From Denitrobaculum tricleocarpae (lineage in GTDB: Bacteria; Pseudomonadota; Alphaproteobacteria; Kiloniellales; Kiloniellaceae), in the NCBI RefSeq assembly GCF_007004665.1, contig NZ_ML660060.1, positions 1 to 64,000 on the forward strand: a stretch of 64,000 bases of DNA, written 5' to 3'. The notes beneath the pieces were generated by a model that had not been told where the DNA came from, did no database searches, and saw nothing but the letters and a program-made list of their open reading frames with translations. Numbering within the stretch: position 1 is the first letter of the stretch; the number at the start of each line of letters is the position of its first letter. A program made the position numbers and the translations under genes. Shown one piece after another: positions 30,722 to 40,139 of the stretch.

Positions 30722-32326
30722 TCATGTCGCGACGATCAGATCCTCCTGGCGGTGAGCACAGTCTTCACGGGTGCAGAGGCGGCAGGTCGGACCAACGGCG
30801 AGGGCTTGATCCCTTGTGGCCGTGCTGAGCGTGTCGCCATAGACGGTCTGATCCGCGTAGAGGGCCTCGCAGGCGAGCATGATGGAGAGCAAAGGCCGGT
30901 GCTGCCCGTAGGCGCTGGCGCCTTTTTCCACGGCGCAGGCGACAAAGAGAAAACGATCGTTGTTGGGAAAGGCCGCCAGACTGCAATTGACCATACCGGG
31001 CGTCTGGAACGCCCGGTAGACCGGCCAGAGGGGGCAGGCGCCGCCGTAGCGCGGGATCGGCAGCCCGGGCAGGGCATAGCGTTTCGAGACATAGCCGGAG
31101 GGATCCACGCGCATGAAGGCGAAGGGGATGCCCTCGTTTCCGGGTTTGCGCAGAGTGACCAGGCGATGGCAGACCTGCTCCAAGCTGACATCGAAGCTGT
31201 GGCGCAGGCGCTCGATGTCGTAGCGGAGCTTGACCGCCTGTTCCAGGAAACGGTCATAGGGCAGGAGCATGGCAGACGCGCAGTAGGAAGCCAGAGCGCC
31301 AGTTGCCCGGCGCCGGGCTTCGGCGCTGGTCAGAGTGCTGCTCTTTTCGATGATGGCGCTGATCGGCTCCGTCAGGGCCAGTTCCGCAGCGGTGCGTGCG
31401 AGTAGAAAACGGCGCGTCGGGCCGGGCAGGGCCTCGGCCAGAACCATTCTCTTGTCCTGGGTCGCGCCGTTGGTCTCTAACGGATGCGGTCCCGATTTCG
31501 ATCCAGGTTTAGACACCCGCTTAGACTCCCATTTAGACTCTGGGGCGGCATAGGTGATGGAGAGGCCGTAGCGTCGTTCGATCATCTCCGAAAGGGCGAT
31601 CGTGATTCCCTGCTCCTTCAGGTGCAGGCTGCTCGCCAGGGCTTCGGCGGCTGTCTCCAGCTCGGGAAAGTGGTTCTGATGTTCCTGTAAAAAATCATCT
31701 ATTTCTTCATTGGGCGAGATTGAGCGGGTCGGTGCCACTCCCTTGTCGAAAAAAGCGGCCAGGCCCTCCGCGACGCTGGAGAGCTGATCGCTTTCCGTGA
31801 GCAGGATGTTGTGAAAGCGTTCGCGCTGGTCCGGCTCGATATCGGAAACCGACTCCAGGATTTCCGAGGCCGAACGAATGGAGGCCACGTTGGTCAGCAT
31901 GCGGTGCACGGCGGCCGAGAGGAAGGGGTCCTGATTCAGCCGGTCCGCGAGGGCGATCACCGTCTGGTCGCGGTCCATGTAGGTCCGGTAGAGCACCGTC
32001 AGTGCTCGCGCCCAGTCCGGGTGACGGCCGACCAGCTCACCCGCACTTTGCGGGGACACTTTCAGATTTTGAAAGGTTGGCGATGCTGCAATCTCACCCA
32101 GGTCGTCGATCAGGCGCCGGTCGGCGGCGCCGTCCAGCTCTTCCATCCGGATATCGAGTTCATCGGCAATGCGTATCAGAAGACTACCGCCGATGTTCCT
32201 CTTTTCACTTTCTATCAAGTTGAGGTAGGAGGGGGAGACGCCAACCTTTGCCGCAAGAGCGGTCTGTGTGACGCCCAGGGTCTTGCGGCGTTCGCGTAAT
32301 TTCAGTCCGATCGGGGCCCGTGCCAT
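30722..32326 (-). CDS. ScfR-like short-chain fatty acyl regulator (XRE + DUF2083)
   Basis: A 534-residue transcription regulator. Residues about 8-65 are a Cro/C1-type helix-turn-helix (LRERRKTLGVTQTALAAKVG, SPSYLNLIESEKR). The large C-terminal part resembles the IrrE-like/DUF2083 region of ScfR, RamB and PrpC regulators, which sense acyl-CoA; it ends in a cysteine cluster (CRLCTREDCAH). The linker at about 270-290 contains a repeated S-K pattern that looks expanded. The IrrE metalloprotease HExxH motif is not seen, so it is a regulator and not a protease. It diverges from the binding-protein gene of the next ABC importer, 245 bp away, in an AT-rich region. Confidence 0.85.
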   Translation of the reverse strand: MARAPIGLKLRERRKTLGVTQTALAAKVGVSPSYLNLIESEKRNIGGSLLIRIADELDIRMEELDGAADRRLIDDLGEIAASPTFQNLKVSPQSAGELVGRHPDWARALTVLYRTYMDRDQTVIALADRLNQDPFLSAAVHRMLTNVASIRSASEILESVSDIEPDQRERFHNILLTESDQLSSVAEGLAAFFDKGVAPTRSISPNEEIDDFLQEHQNHFPELETAAEALASSLHLKEQGITIALSEMIERRYGLSITYAAPESKWESKRVSKPGSKSGPHPLETNGATQDKRMVLAEALPGPTRRFLLARTAAELALTEPISAIIEKSSTLTSAEARRRATGALASYCASAMLLPYDRFLEQAVKLRYDIERLRHSFDVSLEQVCHRLVTLRKPGNEGIPFAFMRVDPSGYVSKRYALPGLPIPRYGGACPLWPVYRAFQTPGMVNCSLAAFPNNDRFLFVACAVEKGASAYGQHRPLLSIMLACEALYADQTVYGDTLSTATRDQALAVGPTCRLCTREDCAHRQEDLIVAT

Positions 32327-32571
32327 TCTGTAACAGCCTCAATTCTTTAATATTTGTGCAGCGCAAGATAAAGAATTTACAAGTCTTGCATATAAATAAT
32401 ACGAATTTTTACAAAAAACTTCAATAGTATCAATATATTATTGTCGCTTTGACTTCAGTAACTCATCATGTTCCACGGATGCCACAACTGCATCGGCTGA
32501 CGGGCGCTGGATGGTCTCGTTCAGCGTCACAACAATCAACGTCAAAACAAGACGGCTATGGGAGGTCACTT
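32327..32571. promoter_or_regulatory. AT-rich divergent promoter region
   Basis: Strikingly AT-rich 245 bp between the ScfR-like gene and the ABC importer. TTGTGC and GCGCAAG around 32356-32369 form an inverted repeat near the ScfR-like start. The ribosome binding site GGAGGT precedes ATG 32572. An in-frame open stretch back to 32449 is not signal-peptide-like and is excluded. Confidence 0.45.
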
Positions 32572-33915
32572 ATGGACGAGATCAAAAGAGGTGTGAGTCG
32601 GCGCGGCGTGCTTAAAGGAGGGACGGCGCTGGCCGCCGGCCTGGCAGCCCCGACGTTCTTCATGCGCAATGTCTTCGCGCAGGATTTCCGGAACAATCCC
32701 GGCGACGGCGGCACGGTCACCTTCGGTTTCAACGTGCCGCAGACCGGTGCCTACGCCGATGAAGGTGCCGACGAACTGCGCGCCTACCAGCTTGCGGTCA
32801 AGCACATCAACGGCGAGGGTGACGGCGGTCTGCTCAACACCATGCAGCCTCTCTCGCTCAAGGGCGATGGTGTCCTGGGCAAGAAGGTCGTCTACGTGAC
32901 CGGTGATACGCAGACCAAATCCGATGCCGCGCGCGCCTCGGCCAAGCGCATGATCGAGAAAGACGGCGTCATCATGTACTCCGGCGGTTCGTCTTCGGGC
33001 GTGGCGATTGCGCAGCAGTCGCTGGCGCAGGAGATGGGCATCGTCTTCATGAACGGCCTGACGCACTCCAACGACACGACGGGTAAGGACAAGCGGCGCT
33101 ACGGTTTCCGGCACTTCTTCAATGCCTACATGTCGGGTGCCGCGCTGGGGCCGGTGCTGGAAGCGGAGATGGGCAAGGAACGCCGCGCCTATCACCTGAC
33201 CGCCGACTACACCTGGGGCTGGACCCAGGAAGAGTCGATCAAGAACACCACCGAAGGCCTCGGCTGGCAGACCGCCAACGCGGTCAAGACCCCGCTGGGT
33301 GCCGGTGACTTCTCGCAGTACATCACACCGGTCCTCAACTCCGGCGCCGACGTACTGATCCTGAACCACTACGGCAAGGACATGATCAACTCCCTGACCC
33401 AGGCGGTTCAGTTCGGCCTGCGCGACAAGCAGGTCAACGGCAAGGACTTCCAGATCGTCGTGCCGCTCTATTCCCGTCTGATGGCGCAGGGTGCGGGCGC
33501 GAATATCAAGGGCATCTTCGGCACCACCAACTGGAACTGGTCGCTGCAGGATGCGGGCTCTCAGGCCTTCGTCAAGTCCTTCGGTCAGGAATACGGCTTC
33601 CCGCCGTCGCAGGCCGCGCACACCTGCTATGTGCAGACCCTGCTCTATGCCAATGCCTGCCAGATGGCCGGCACCTTCTATCCGCCGGAGGTCATCAAGG
33701 CGCTGGAAGGCTTCGAGTTCGACGGCATGGGCAACGGCAAGACGCTGTATCGCGCGGAAGATCATCAGTGCTTCAAGGACGTGCTGGTCGTGAAAGGCAA
33801 CGAGAACCCCAGCAGCCAGTTCGATCTTCTTGAGGTCGTGCAGGAGGTTCCGCGCAGCCAGGTCGAGTACGATGCCGGCCTCTTCGGCGGCGAGTTGGGC
33901 CCCTACGAGGTCTGA
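32572..33915 (+). CDS. ABC transporter substrate-binding protein, branched-chain amino acid/amide type
   Basis: A 447-residue periplasmic binding protein of the type I (LivJ-like) fold. A twin-arginine signal (SRRGVLKGGTALAAGLAAP) directs folded export, with cleavage near residue 37 (VFA). The body has the NVPQTGAYADEGADE opening and repeated Rossmann-like lobes. The ligand class (amino acid, amide, urea-like) cannot be fixed. It is the first gene of a five-gene importer operon. A 13-bp hairpin downstream separates it from the permeases. Confidence 0.9.
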   Translation: MDEIKRGVSRRGVLKGGTALAAGLAAPTFFMRNVFAQDFRNNPGDGGTVTFGFNVPQTGAYADEGADELRAYQLAVKHINGEGDGGLLNTMQPLSLKGDGVLGKKVVYVTGDTQTKSDAARASAKRMIEKDGVIMYSGGSSSGVAIAQQSLAQEMGIVFMNGLTHSNDTTGKDKRRYGFRHFFNAYMSGAALGPVLEAEMGKERRAYHLTADYTWGWTQEESIKNTTEGLGWQTANAVKTPLGAGDFSQYITPVLNSGADVLILNHYGKDMINSLTQAVQFGLRDKQVNGKDFQIVVPLYSRLMAQGAGANIKGIFGTTNWNWSLQDAGSQAFVKSFGQEYGFPPSQAAHTCYVQTLLYANACQMAGTFYPPEVIKALEGFEFDGMGNGKTLYRAEDHQCFKDVLVVKGNENPSSQFDLLEVVQEVPRSQVEYDAGLFGGELGPYEV

Positions 33916-33942
33916 TTCCAAAGACGCTGATTGCACCGGTCG

Positions 33943-33973
33943 TCCCGTGGAGGGTGGATTACCTTCCACGGGA
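33943..33973 (+). terminator. Stem-loop between binding protein and permease genes
   Basis: TCCCGTGGAGGGT pairs with ACCTTCCACGGGA (one mismatched pair) around a 5 nt loop. There is no T-run. It is probably a partial terminator or 3' stabiliser that sets the ratio of binding protein to membrane subunits. Confidence 0.65.
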
Positions 33974-34131
33974 TCATCCGTAAGGCCTTGGGGTATTCTC
34001 CCGGGATCCGCGATCGTCCCGCGGAGCTGATCAAGAACCGAAAGTTCTGCGCCTGGGGACTCCGAGGTTCCTGCGGTAGATCCGTGTGATCGCCATAACA
34101 TAGAATCGCTACGTTCTTCAGGTGGACGGTC

Positions 34132-35148
34132 ATGGACACATTTGCGCTCCAACTTCTGAACGGTCTGGACAAGGGCGGTGCCTACGCGCTGATCGCCCTG
34201 GGACTGACCCTGATTTTCGGCACGCTCGGGGTGGTGAATTTCGCCCATGGCGCCCTCTTTATGCTGGGTGCTTTCTGCGCAGTGACGGTTCAGAAAATTC
34301 TGACGATCTCGGTCAAGGTGAAGGATGAGAGCATCACCTTCTTCGAGGCCTACAAGGAAGTTCCCTACCTGGAGACCTGGTTCGGCGAGACCGGTTCGGT
34401 CATTATCGACTACTCGGTGCCGATCTCGATCCTGGTGGCGATACCGGTCATGCTGCTGATCGGCCTGGTGATGGAGCGCGGCCTGATCCAGCGTTTCTAC
34501 AAACGCACCCATGCGGAGCAGATCCTGGTTACCTTCGGGCTGGCGATCGTTCTGCAGGAACTGGTGAAGGCAAATTTCGGCGCCAATCCGATCCCGACGC
34601 CCGCGCCCGAGGCCGTCGCCGGCAGCGCCAACATCGGCGAATGGCTCGGGCTGGGCAGCACGGTGGTTTATCCCTGGTGGCGGCTGATCTACCTGGCTTT
34701 TGCCGGCGTGGTGATTGCGGCGGTCTTTTCCTTCCTGCAGTTTACGACCTTCGGCATGGTGGTGCGTGCCGGCATGCAGGACCGTGAGACGGTTGGCCTT
34801 CTGGGCATCGATATCCAGCGACGCTTTTCCATCGTCTTCGGTCTGGCGGCTGTCGTCGCGGGCCTCGCGGGTGTCATGTACACGCCGATCCTGCCGCCCG
34901 ATTACCACATGGGGATGGACTTCCTGGTTCTCTCCTTCGTCGTGGTCGTGGTCGGGGGCATGGGCTCCCTGGGCGGCGCGGTTGCCGCGGGCTTCCTGCT
35001 CGGCATCCTGCAATCCTTTGCATCCATGAACGAAGTCAAAAGCATCCTACCCGGCATCGATCAGATCATTATCTATCTCGTCGCCGTAGTGATCCTTCTG
35101 GTCCGTCCCCGTGGCCTTCTGGGCCGCAAGGGCGTGATGGAGTCCTGA
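34132..35148 (+). CDS. ABC transporter permease, LivH type
   Basis: A 338-residue inner-membrane permease with about eight membrane segments. The opening LLNGLDKGGAYALIALGLTL and the loop GAVAAGFLLGILQSFA are typical of LivH/UrtB. The region after TM2 (about 60-85) carries an unusually long charged loop (VKDESITFFEAYKEVPYLET). AGGTGG precedes the ATG. The LivM gene begins 3 bp after its stop. It forms the channel with that partner. Confidence 0.92.
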   Translation: MDTFALQLLNGLDKGGAYALIALGLTLIFGTLGVVNFAHGALFMLGAFCAVTVQKILTISVKVKDESITFFEAYKEVPYLETWFGETGSVIIDYSVPISILVAIPVMLLIGLVMERGLIQRFYKRTHAEQILVTFGLAIVLQELVKANFGANPIPTPAPEAVAGSANIGEWLGLGSTVVYPWWRLIYLAFAGVVIAAVFSFLQFTTFGMVVRAGMQDRETVGLLGIDIQRRFSIVFGLAAVVAGLAGVMYTPILPPDYHMGMDFLVLSFVVVVVGGMGSLGGAVAAGFLLGILQSFASMNEVKSILPGIDQIIIYLVAVVILLVRPRGLLGRKGVMES

Positions 35149-35151
35149 GCC

Positions 35152-36297
35152 ATGACGAACAAGATCACATTACGCAGCGACAACATGATGATGGGCCTCT
35201 TCGCGCTCGCCATCCTGACCATGCCGATCTGGCTGATGCCGATCGGTGCGAGCTATCCCGATCTGATGCAGAAATTCGCGATCTTCGGGATCTTCGCCAT
35301 CGGCTTCAACATCCTCTTCGGGTTGACCGGATACCTCTCCTTCGGGCACGCGGCCTTCCTGGGCGTCGGGTCCTATACTGCGGTCTGGTCCTTTAAGCTG
35401 CTGAGCATGAACGTGGTGCCGGCGGTGATTTTCGCGGTCATCGTGGCGGGGGCCTTTTCCTTCCTGATCGGGTTCATCTCGCTACGGCGCTCGGGCATTT
35501 ATTTCTCGATCCTGACGCTCGCTTTCGCCCAGATGTCCTATAACCTGGCTTACTCCGTGCTGACGCCGATTACGAACGGCGAAACCGGGTTGCAACTGGC
35601 CAAGAGCGATCCGCGGGTGATCGACGGACTCTTCGTCGAAGCGGGCGCGGGCATTCCCTCGACCAATTTCTTCGGCATTGCCATGAGCGGTTACAGCGGT
35701 TTCTACTTCTGCGCCGTGCTCTTGATTATCGGGTTTTACATCTCGCTCAGGATCACCCGCTCGCCCTTCGGGATGATGCTCAAGGCGATCAAGTCGAACC
35801 AGAACCGCATGAGCTACACCGGCCTGAATACGCGGCCCTATGCTCTGACCGCCTTCGTGATCTCGGGCATGTATGCCGGTCTTGCCGGCGCGCTGCTGGC
35901 GGTGACCGATCCGCTCGCCGGGGCCGAGCGCATGCAGTGGACGGCGTCGGGCGAAGTGGTGCTCATGACGATCCTGGGCGGGGTCGGGACCCTGCTGGGT
36001 CCGATGCTGGGCGCCGTGATCATCAAGTACTTCGAAAACATCTTCTCCGCCTTCAATGAAACGCTTCTGAACAACATCTTCAGCTTCCTGCCCGAGGGGC
36101 TGCAGGAGGTCGTGGTTTCCGTTGTCGGACTCTTCGTCGGCGAAGGTTGGCACCTGACGCTCGGCATTCTCTTCATGATCATCGTGATCTACCTGCCCGG
36201 CGGGCTGGTCGAGGGCGCCCAGAGGGTCCGCGATTATGTCGGAAGAAAGCGGCATAAGAAGACTTCCGAAGCCCACCAACCGCAAATCGCTGAATAG
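35152..36297 (+). CDS. ABC transporter permease, LivM type
   Basis: A 381-residue permease with about ten hydrophobic segments and a C-terminal cytoplasmic tail. [20 protein letters not shown] and [20 protein letters not shown] are the LivM hallmarks. It pairs with the LivH-type protein just upstream. The tail ([19 protein letters not shown]) is charged and probably faces the ATPases. The LivG gene follows after 12 bp with AGGAGGAG as ribosome binding site. Confidence 0.92.
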   Translation: MTNKITLRSDNMMMGLFALAILTMPIWLMPIGASYPDLMQKFAIFGIFAIGFNILFGLTGYLSFGHAAFLGVGSYTAVWSFKLLSMNVVPAVIFAVIVAGAFSFLIGFISLRRSGIYFSILTLAFAQMSYNLAYSVLTPITNGETGLQLAKSDPRVIDGLFVEAGAGIPSTNFFGIAMSGYSGFYFCAVLLIIGFYISLRITRSPFGMMLKAIKSNQNRMSYTGLNTRPYALTAFVISGMYAGLAGALLAVTDPLAGAERMQWTASGEVVLMTILGGVGTLLGPMLGAVIIKYFENIFSAFNETLLNNIFSFLPEGLQEVVVSVVGLFVGEGWHLTLGILFMIIVIYLPGGLVEGAQRVRDYVGRKRHKKTSEAHQPQIAE

Positions 36298-36309
36298 GAG
36301 GAGCAGATC

Positions 36310-37065
36310 ATGGGAATCCTCCAGGTCCAGGACGTGAATAAGAGCTTCGGTGGCTTGAAGGCGCTGCACAACGTCAATCTCGATGTGGAAGAAGGCGCCG
36401 TGCACGCCATCATCGGCCCGAACGGTGCCGGTAAGTCGACGCTCTTGAACTGTTTTGTCGGACGTTTGAAACCGGACACCGGGTCGGTGATGTTCAACGG
36501 CACATCGCTCCTGGGCATTGCGCCGCATGAGATCAATCAGGCCGGTGTCGCCCGGGTGTTCCAGACGCCGGAGATTTTCGGCGATCTCTCGCTGATCGAG
36601 AATGTCATGATTCCGACCTTTGCCAAGCGTGACGGCGCCTATACCGTCAATGCCTGGGGGCGGATCGATCAGGCGGCGGAAATCCGCGAGAAGGCAGAGC
36701 ATATCCTCGAGGATGTCGGTCTGGCGGAAAAGCAGGAGATGCATGCCAACAGCCTGTCGCGCGGTGATAAACGCCGTCTTGAGCTGGCCATGTGCCTGGT
36801 TCAGGAACCCAAACTGCTGCTCCTGGACGAGCCGACTGCGGGTATGTCGCGCGCCGACACCAACAACACCATCGATCTTCTCAAGCGGATCGGCGAACGG
36901 GGAATCACCAAGATCGTGATCGAGCATGACATGCACGTGGTGTTCTCGCTGGCCAGCAAGATCAGCGTTTTGGCGCAGGGAACAGTGATTGCCGAGGGCG
37001 CGCCGGAGGAAATCAAGGGGGATCCGCGGGTCCAGGAAGCCTACCTGGGAGGGGCACACCTATGA
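36310..37065 (+). CDS. ABC transporter ATP-binding protein, LivG type
   Basis: A 251-residue ATPase. Walker A is GPNGAGKSTLLNCFVG, Walker B LLLLDEPTAGMS, H-loop VIEHDMHVV. The signature motif reads LSRGDKRRLELA in place of LSGGQ, as is seen in many LivG/UrtD proteins (LSxGxxRxLE). It overlaps the LivF gene by 4 bp. It works as one half of the ATPase pair of the importer. Confidence 0.92.
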   Translation: MGILQVQDVNKSFGGLKALHNVNLDVEEGAVHAIIGPNGAGKSTLLNCFVGRLKPDTGSVMFNGTSLLGIAPHEINQAGVARVFQTPEIFGDLSLIENVMIPTFAKRDGAYTVNAWGRIDQAAEIREKAEHILEDVGLAEKQEMHANSLSRGDKRRLELAMCLVQEPKLLLLDEPTAGMSRADTNNTIDLLKRIGERGITKIVIEHDMHVVFSLASKISVLAQGTVIAEGAPEEIKGDPRVQEAYLGGAHL

Positions 37066-37856
37066 GCATGACCGAGACTCCAGCGTTGCAGAGCAATGGG
37101 CCGCAGGGTAACGCGCCGCAGGCGTCCGCCGCACCCGAGAGGAACAAGGGCCCGGCCTTCTTTTCCTGCTGGGACATTCACGGCTACTACGGGGAGAGCT
37201 ATATCGTCCAGGGGGTCAGCTTCGATATCCGCGAAGGCGAGATCGTCGCCCTTTTGGGCCGGAACGGCGCGGGCAAGACCTCGACCCTGCGGACCATTGC
37301 GCGTATGTCGGACCCGCAGCTGACCCACGGCGAGATCTGGCTGGATCACAAGCCGCTCCACGAGATGAGCGATTTCCAGGCATCGCAGTTCGGCGTCGGG
37401 CTGGTCCCGGAAGACCGGCGCATCATTCCCGGCCTGACCGTCGAGGAAAACCTGCAGCTCGCCCAGATCGCGGAGCCTAAGGGCTGGTCGATCGAACGTC
37501 TCTACGAACACTTTCCGCGCCTGGCCGAACGGCGCAAGCAGGAGGGCGTCACCCTGTCTGGCGGCGAGCAGCAGATGCTGGCGGTCGCGCGCGCCCTGGC
37601 GCGGGACGTCAAGCTGCTGCTGCTGGACGAGCCTTATGAAGGTCTGGCCCCGGTGATCGTGCAGGAAATCGAGCGGATCCTGGAAGAGATCAAGGGCCTG
37701 GGGCTGACGACGATTATCGTCGAACAGAACGCCATCGCGGCCCTGCATCTGGCGGACCGGGCGATCATCCTCGACATGGGACAGGTGGCTTTCGACGGGA
37801 TCGCGCAGGAGGTCCTCGATAATGCAGAGCTGCGCCAGGAATACCTCGCGATCTGA
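37062..37856 (+). CDS. ABC transporter ATP-binding protein, LivF type
   Basis: A 264-residue ATPase. Walker A is GRNGAGKTSTLRTI, signature LSGGEQQMLAVARAL, Walker B LLLLDEPYEGLAP. About 28 residues at the N-terminus, rich in Gln, Asn, Pro and Ala, precede the family start (CWDIHGYYGESYIVQGVSF) and appear to be an addition. The overlap with LivG ensures coupled synthesis. It ends the importer operon; no clear terminator follows within the 139 bp before the next gene. Confidence 0.92.
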   Translation: MSMTETPALQSNGPQGNAPQASAAPERNKGPAFFSCWDIHGYYGESYIVQGVSFDIREGEIVALLGRNGAGKTSTLRTIARMSDPQLTHGEIWLDHKPLHEMSDFQASQFGVGLVPEDRRIIPGLTVEENLQLAQIAEPKGWSIERLYEHFPRLAERRKQEGVTLSGGEQQMLAVARALARDVKLLLLDEPYEGLAPVIVQEIERILEEIKGLGLTTIIVEQNAIAALHLADRAIILDMGQVAFDGIAQEVLDNAELRQEYLAI

Positions 37857-37995
37857 CTGTCCGGCAGTTTGGTCGGTGATTGGGGCGATCGTTGATTGGG
37901 CTGCCGTTGATTGTGGCGGTCCCAGATTGCGAAAGCAGGGCAAATAGGTCAAATTCGGGGACTTGCCCGCCACGGGCAGAAGACCCGGATTTGCC

Positions 37996-38604
37996 ATGCG
38001 CCAAACGCCCGCCAACCTCAATGCCCTGGGGCAAGAGTTTCAGATCGCTCTCTCGAAAGCTGACTGGACAGAAGCGCTTCTTCTGGCGGACAAGCTCATT
38101 GCGCTGTTACCGGAAAATCCATCCCTTGCCTACAACAAGGGCCTGGTGCTTAAGAACCTTGGGCGCGTTCCGGAATCCCTTGCCTGTTTTCAGGCTACCC
38201 TCGATCTCGCGCCGGATCACCACAACGCGCAGTTCGAACTGGCCGCCGCGCTTTTGGAGAGCGGGCAGATCGAAGAGAGTGCGCGCCGGTTCGAAGACTA
38301 CCTGGCGGCGGTGCCCGATGATGCGGACGCGTCCTTGAATCTTGGCATTGCGCTGGTGCAGCTGGGGTGTGCCGAAGCGGCTCTACCTCATTTGGGGTAT
38401 GCGCAGAGCAGGCTTGGTTCGGCGCAGGCGCTGCAATGGCTGGCGACCGCAAAGCGCGACCGCGGCGATCTGACCGCGGCGGAAGACCTGCTTGCCCAGC
38501 TGCCCGCCGATGATGCCAATGCGCAGGCGGCGCGGCTGAAGATCCTGACCCAGGGCACGAAAGGGCGTCTCGCCCTGGATACTCGGCAGTTCCGCCAACA
38601 CTAA
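37996..38604 (+). CDS. Tetratricopeptide repeat protein
   Basis: A 202-residue protein with about four TPR units, for example NPSLAYNKGLVLKNLGRVPE, HHNAQFELAAALLESGQIEE and DADASLNLGIALVQLGCAEA. There is no signal peptide, so it is a cytoplasmic protein-interaction module. ATG 37996 is the likely start; TTG 37963 would add 11 residues with no TPR character. It is convergent with the minus-strand polyamine-type operon, 3 bp from the end of the last gene. The partner is unknown. Confidence 0.8.
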   Translation: MRQTPANLNALGQEFQIALSKADWTEALLLADKLIALLPENPSLAYNKGLVLKNLGRVPESLACFQATLDLAPDHHNAQFELAAALLESGQIEESARRFEDYLAAVPDDADASLNLGIALVQLGCAEAALPHLGYAQSRLGSAQALQWLATAKRDRGDLTAAEDLLAQLPADDANAQAARLKILTQGTKGRLALDTRQFRQH

Positions 38605-38607
38605 TCT

Positions 38608-39306
38608 TTACTTTTGGCGGTAGATTTTGCGGTAGAGGCCCGGTTCTTCCTGCAATGCGTTTTGAAGTTCCAGGTGACGTTCCAGTCCGGCTGAGTCCAT
38701 CTCCGCGAAGCTCAGCTCCAGCTCTTGCCGTTTGATGGGCCAGGCCTGTGCGACAGGCGTGCCGGCGGGCAGAGTGCCTTCGAAATCCGGGTCGCTCCAG
38801 AGGGCGGGAAAGTGGACATAGCCATCGCTCCAGCGATCGCAGTCGACCAGGCCGAAAAGGGTCCGGAACGGCAGATCGAGCCGGTTGGCGGGATGTCCGA
38901 ACAGCAAAGACCAGCCCTCGGGCAGGGAGATGGTCCAGAAATTGTTGAACTTGATGGCGAAGTGATTTTCGTCGACACCGGGGACCTTCAGTGCCTGCTC
39001 CGGCACATGCACGCCGAGGGGCGAGCGGGTCATGCGGGCTTTGGGATGAGCCGGCAGGTCCCAATCCCAGGAGAAACTGCCGTCCTTGACGGTCACATCC
39101 GTGGCAAGGGGGAAGAGAATTCCGTCGCGCATGGCGTCGAGAAAAGGCGGGCACTGCTTGAGGGTGCGGACTTCGGCGTCTGCCAGCACCGCGCTTTTGC
39201 TGACAGCCGGCATCTCTCTCAGCCAATCCGGCAGGCTGCCGGAGGCGAGGGTGGGTTTTTGCAAAAAGGCGTCCCATCCCGGAAGACAGGAGAAGGCGAT
39301 CTTCAT
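38608..39306 (-). CDS. Uncharacterised protein coupled to the polyamine-type ABC importer
   Basis: A 232-residue soluble protein without signal peptide. Blocks such as CPPFLDAMRDGILFPL, SFSWDWDL, HFAIKFNNFWTISLPEGWSL, LFGHPANRLDLPF and HFPALWSDPDFEG look conserved, and recall a family of uncharacterised proteins found in marine bacteria and phages, perhaps the DUF6065 group; I am not sure of that name. Its ATG overlaps the permease stop in an ATGA. It should therefore be made together with the transporter. No catalytic motif is recognisable. A role in handling the imported compound, or none related to transport, are both possible. Confidence 0.75.
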   Translation of the reverse strand: MKIAFSCLPGWDAFLQKPTLASGSLPDWLREMPAVSKSAVLADAEVRTLKQCPPFLDAMRDGILFPLATDVTVKDGSFSWDWDLPAHPKARMTRSPLGVHVPEQALKVPGVDENHFAIKFNNFWTISLPEGWSLLFGHPANRLDLPFRTLFGLVDCDRWSDGYVHFPALWSDPDFEGTLPAGTPVAQAWPIKRQELELSFAEMDSAGLERHLELQNALQEEPGLYRKIYRQK

Positions 39307-40139
39307 CCCTTCTTTCGTGCCATAAGCGTGTGGGTGACCGCAACCACGATGGTAATCACAACAAAGATGACGCCGATGGCGTTGATCATGGGCGAGAGGC
39401 CGAACCGCATACGGCTGCCGATCTCGGTGACCAGGGTCCAGGAACTGCCGATCGCGAAGAAGGTGGTGTTGTAGTTCTCGATCGACTGCAGAAAGGACAC
39501 CACGGCGGCCGTTGCTATGGTGGGCGCCAGGAACGGCAGAGTGATGCGGCGGAAGACCATGAAGGGCGAGGCCCCCAGATCGAGGGCGGCTTCCTCCAGC
39601 ACCCGGTCCTGACGCTGCAGACGCGCCATGAAGAGCAGCATGCAGAAAGAGGCGATGAAGGAGGTTTGAGCGACTGTGGTCGTGAAGAGACCGGCCTGTA
39701 CACCGAAATAATCCCGCCAGAAGATCATAGTCGTTGCGCCCAGGACGATGCCGGGCAGGAGCACGGGTGACGCCAGGATGGTGTAAAGCAGGGTCGTGCT
39801 GCGCGATTGCATCCGCGTCAGAATGAAAGCGCCGGAGAGACCCAGCGGAATGGAAAAGGCGATGACCCCAGCTGCGATCAGCAGGGAATGCAGCAGGCCC
39901 TGCACGAAGCGCTTGTCGTTCGGAAGCTCCGCGAACCACTGCAGCGTGAAGCCCTGCCAGTCGGTGACAGAGGGGGTCGGAGAGGCGTTGAAGGCGGCGG
40001 CCACCATGAAGCCGAGCGGCAGGAACATGTAGGCGAAGAAGAGCACGAGATAGCCGTTCAGGATGGCGTCGGCCCAGTTTCGGCCGCGCTGTTGCGTGGC
40101 AGTAGTGGCTGCGGTGCTGCTGATGGAGGTCGCGCTCAT
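39303..40139 (-). CDS. ABC transporter permease, spermidine/putrescine type (PotC-like)
   Basis: A 278-residue permease with six membrane segments. The EAA loop is EEAALDLGASPFMVFRRITLP. It is the PotC/PotI half of a type I importer for polyamines or related cationic or amino compounds. The N-terminal 18 residues are polar (SATSISSTAATTATQQRG). It overlaps its partner permease gene by 4 bp and the downstream uncharacterised gene by 4 bp. The substrate is inferred only from family. Confidence 0.92.
   Translation of the reverse strand: MSATSISSTAATTATQQRGRNWADAILNGYLVLFFAYMFLPLGFMVAAAFNASPTPSVTDWQGFTLQWFAELPNDKRFVQGLLHSLLIAAGVIAFSIPLGLSGAFILTRMQSRSTTLLYTILASPVLLPGIVLGATTMIFWRDYFGVQAGLFTTTVAQTSFIASFCMLLFMARLQRQDRVLEEAALDLGASPFMVFRRITLPFLAPTIATAAVVSFLQSIENYNTTFFAIGSSWTLVTEIGSRMRFGLSPMINAIGVIFVVITIVVAVTHTLMARKKG

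Noticed and set aside
30722-32326. ScfR-like protein as an ImmA/IrrE metallopeptidase
   Set aside because: No HExxH zinc motif is visible in the relevant helix region.
32566-35013. 815-codon open frame on the minus strand opposite the Liv-type binding protein and LivH
   Set aside because: Antisense shadow caused by high-GC codon bias; it encodes a His/Asp/Gly/Gln-rich sequence without domains, while the plus strand has clear families.
35482-37059. 525-codon minus-strand open frame opposite LivM/LivG
   Set aside because: Low-complexity antisense translation; no recognisable motif.
38608-39939. A 443-codon frame extending the coupled uncharacterised protein upstream through the PotC-like gene
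   Set aside because: The N-terminal 211 residues are out-of-frame translation of the permease; the ATGA start at 39306 explains the real protein.
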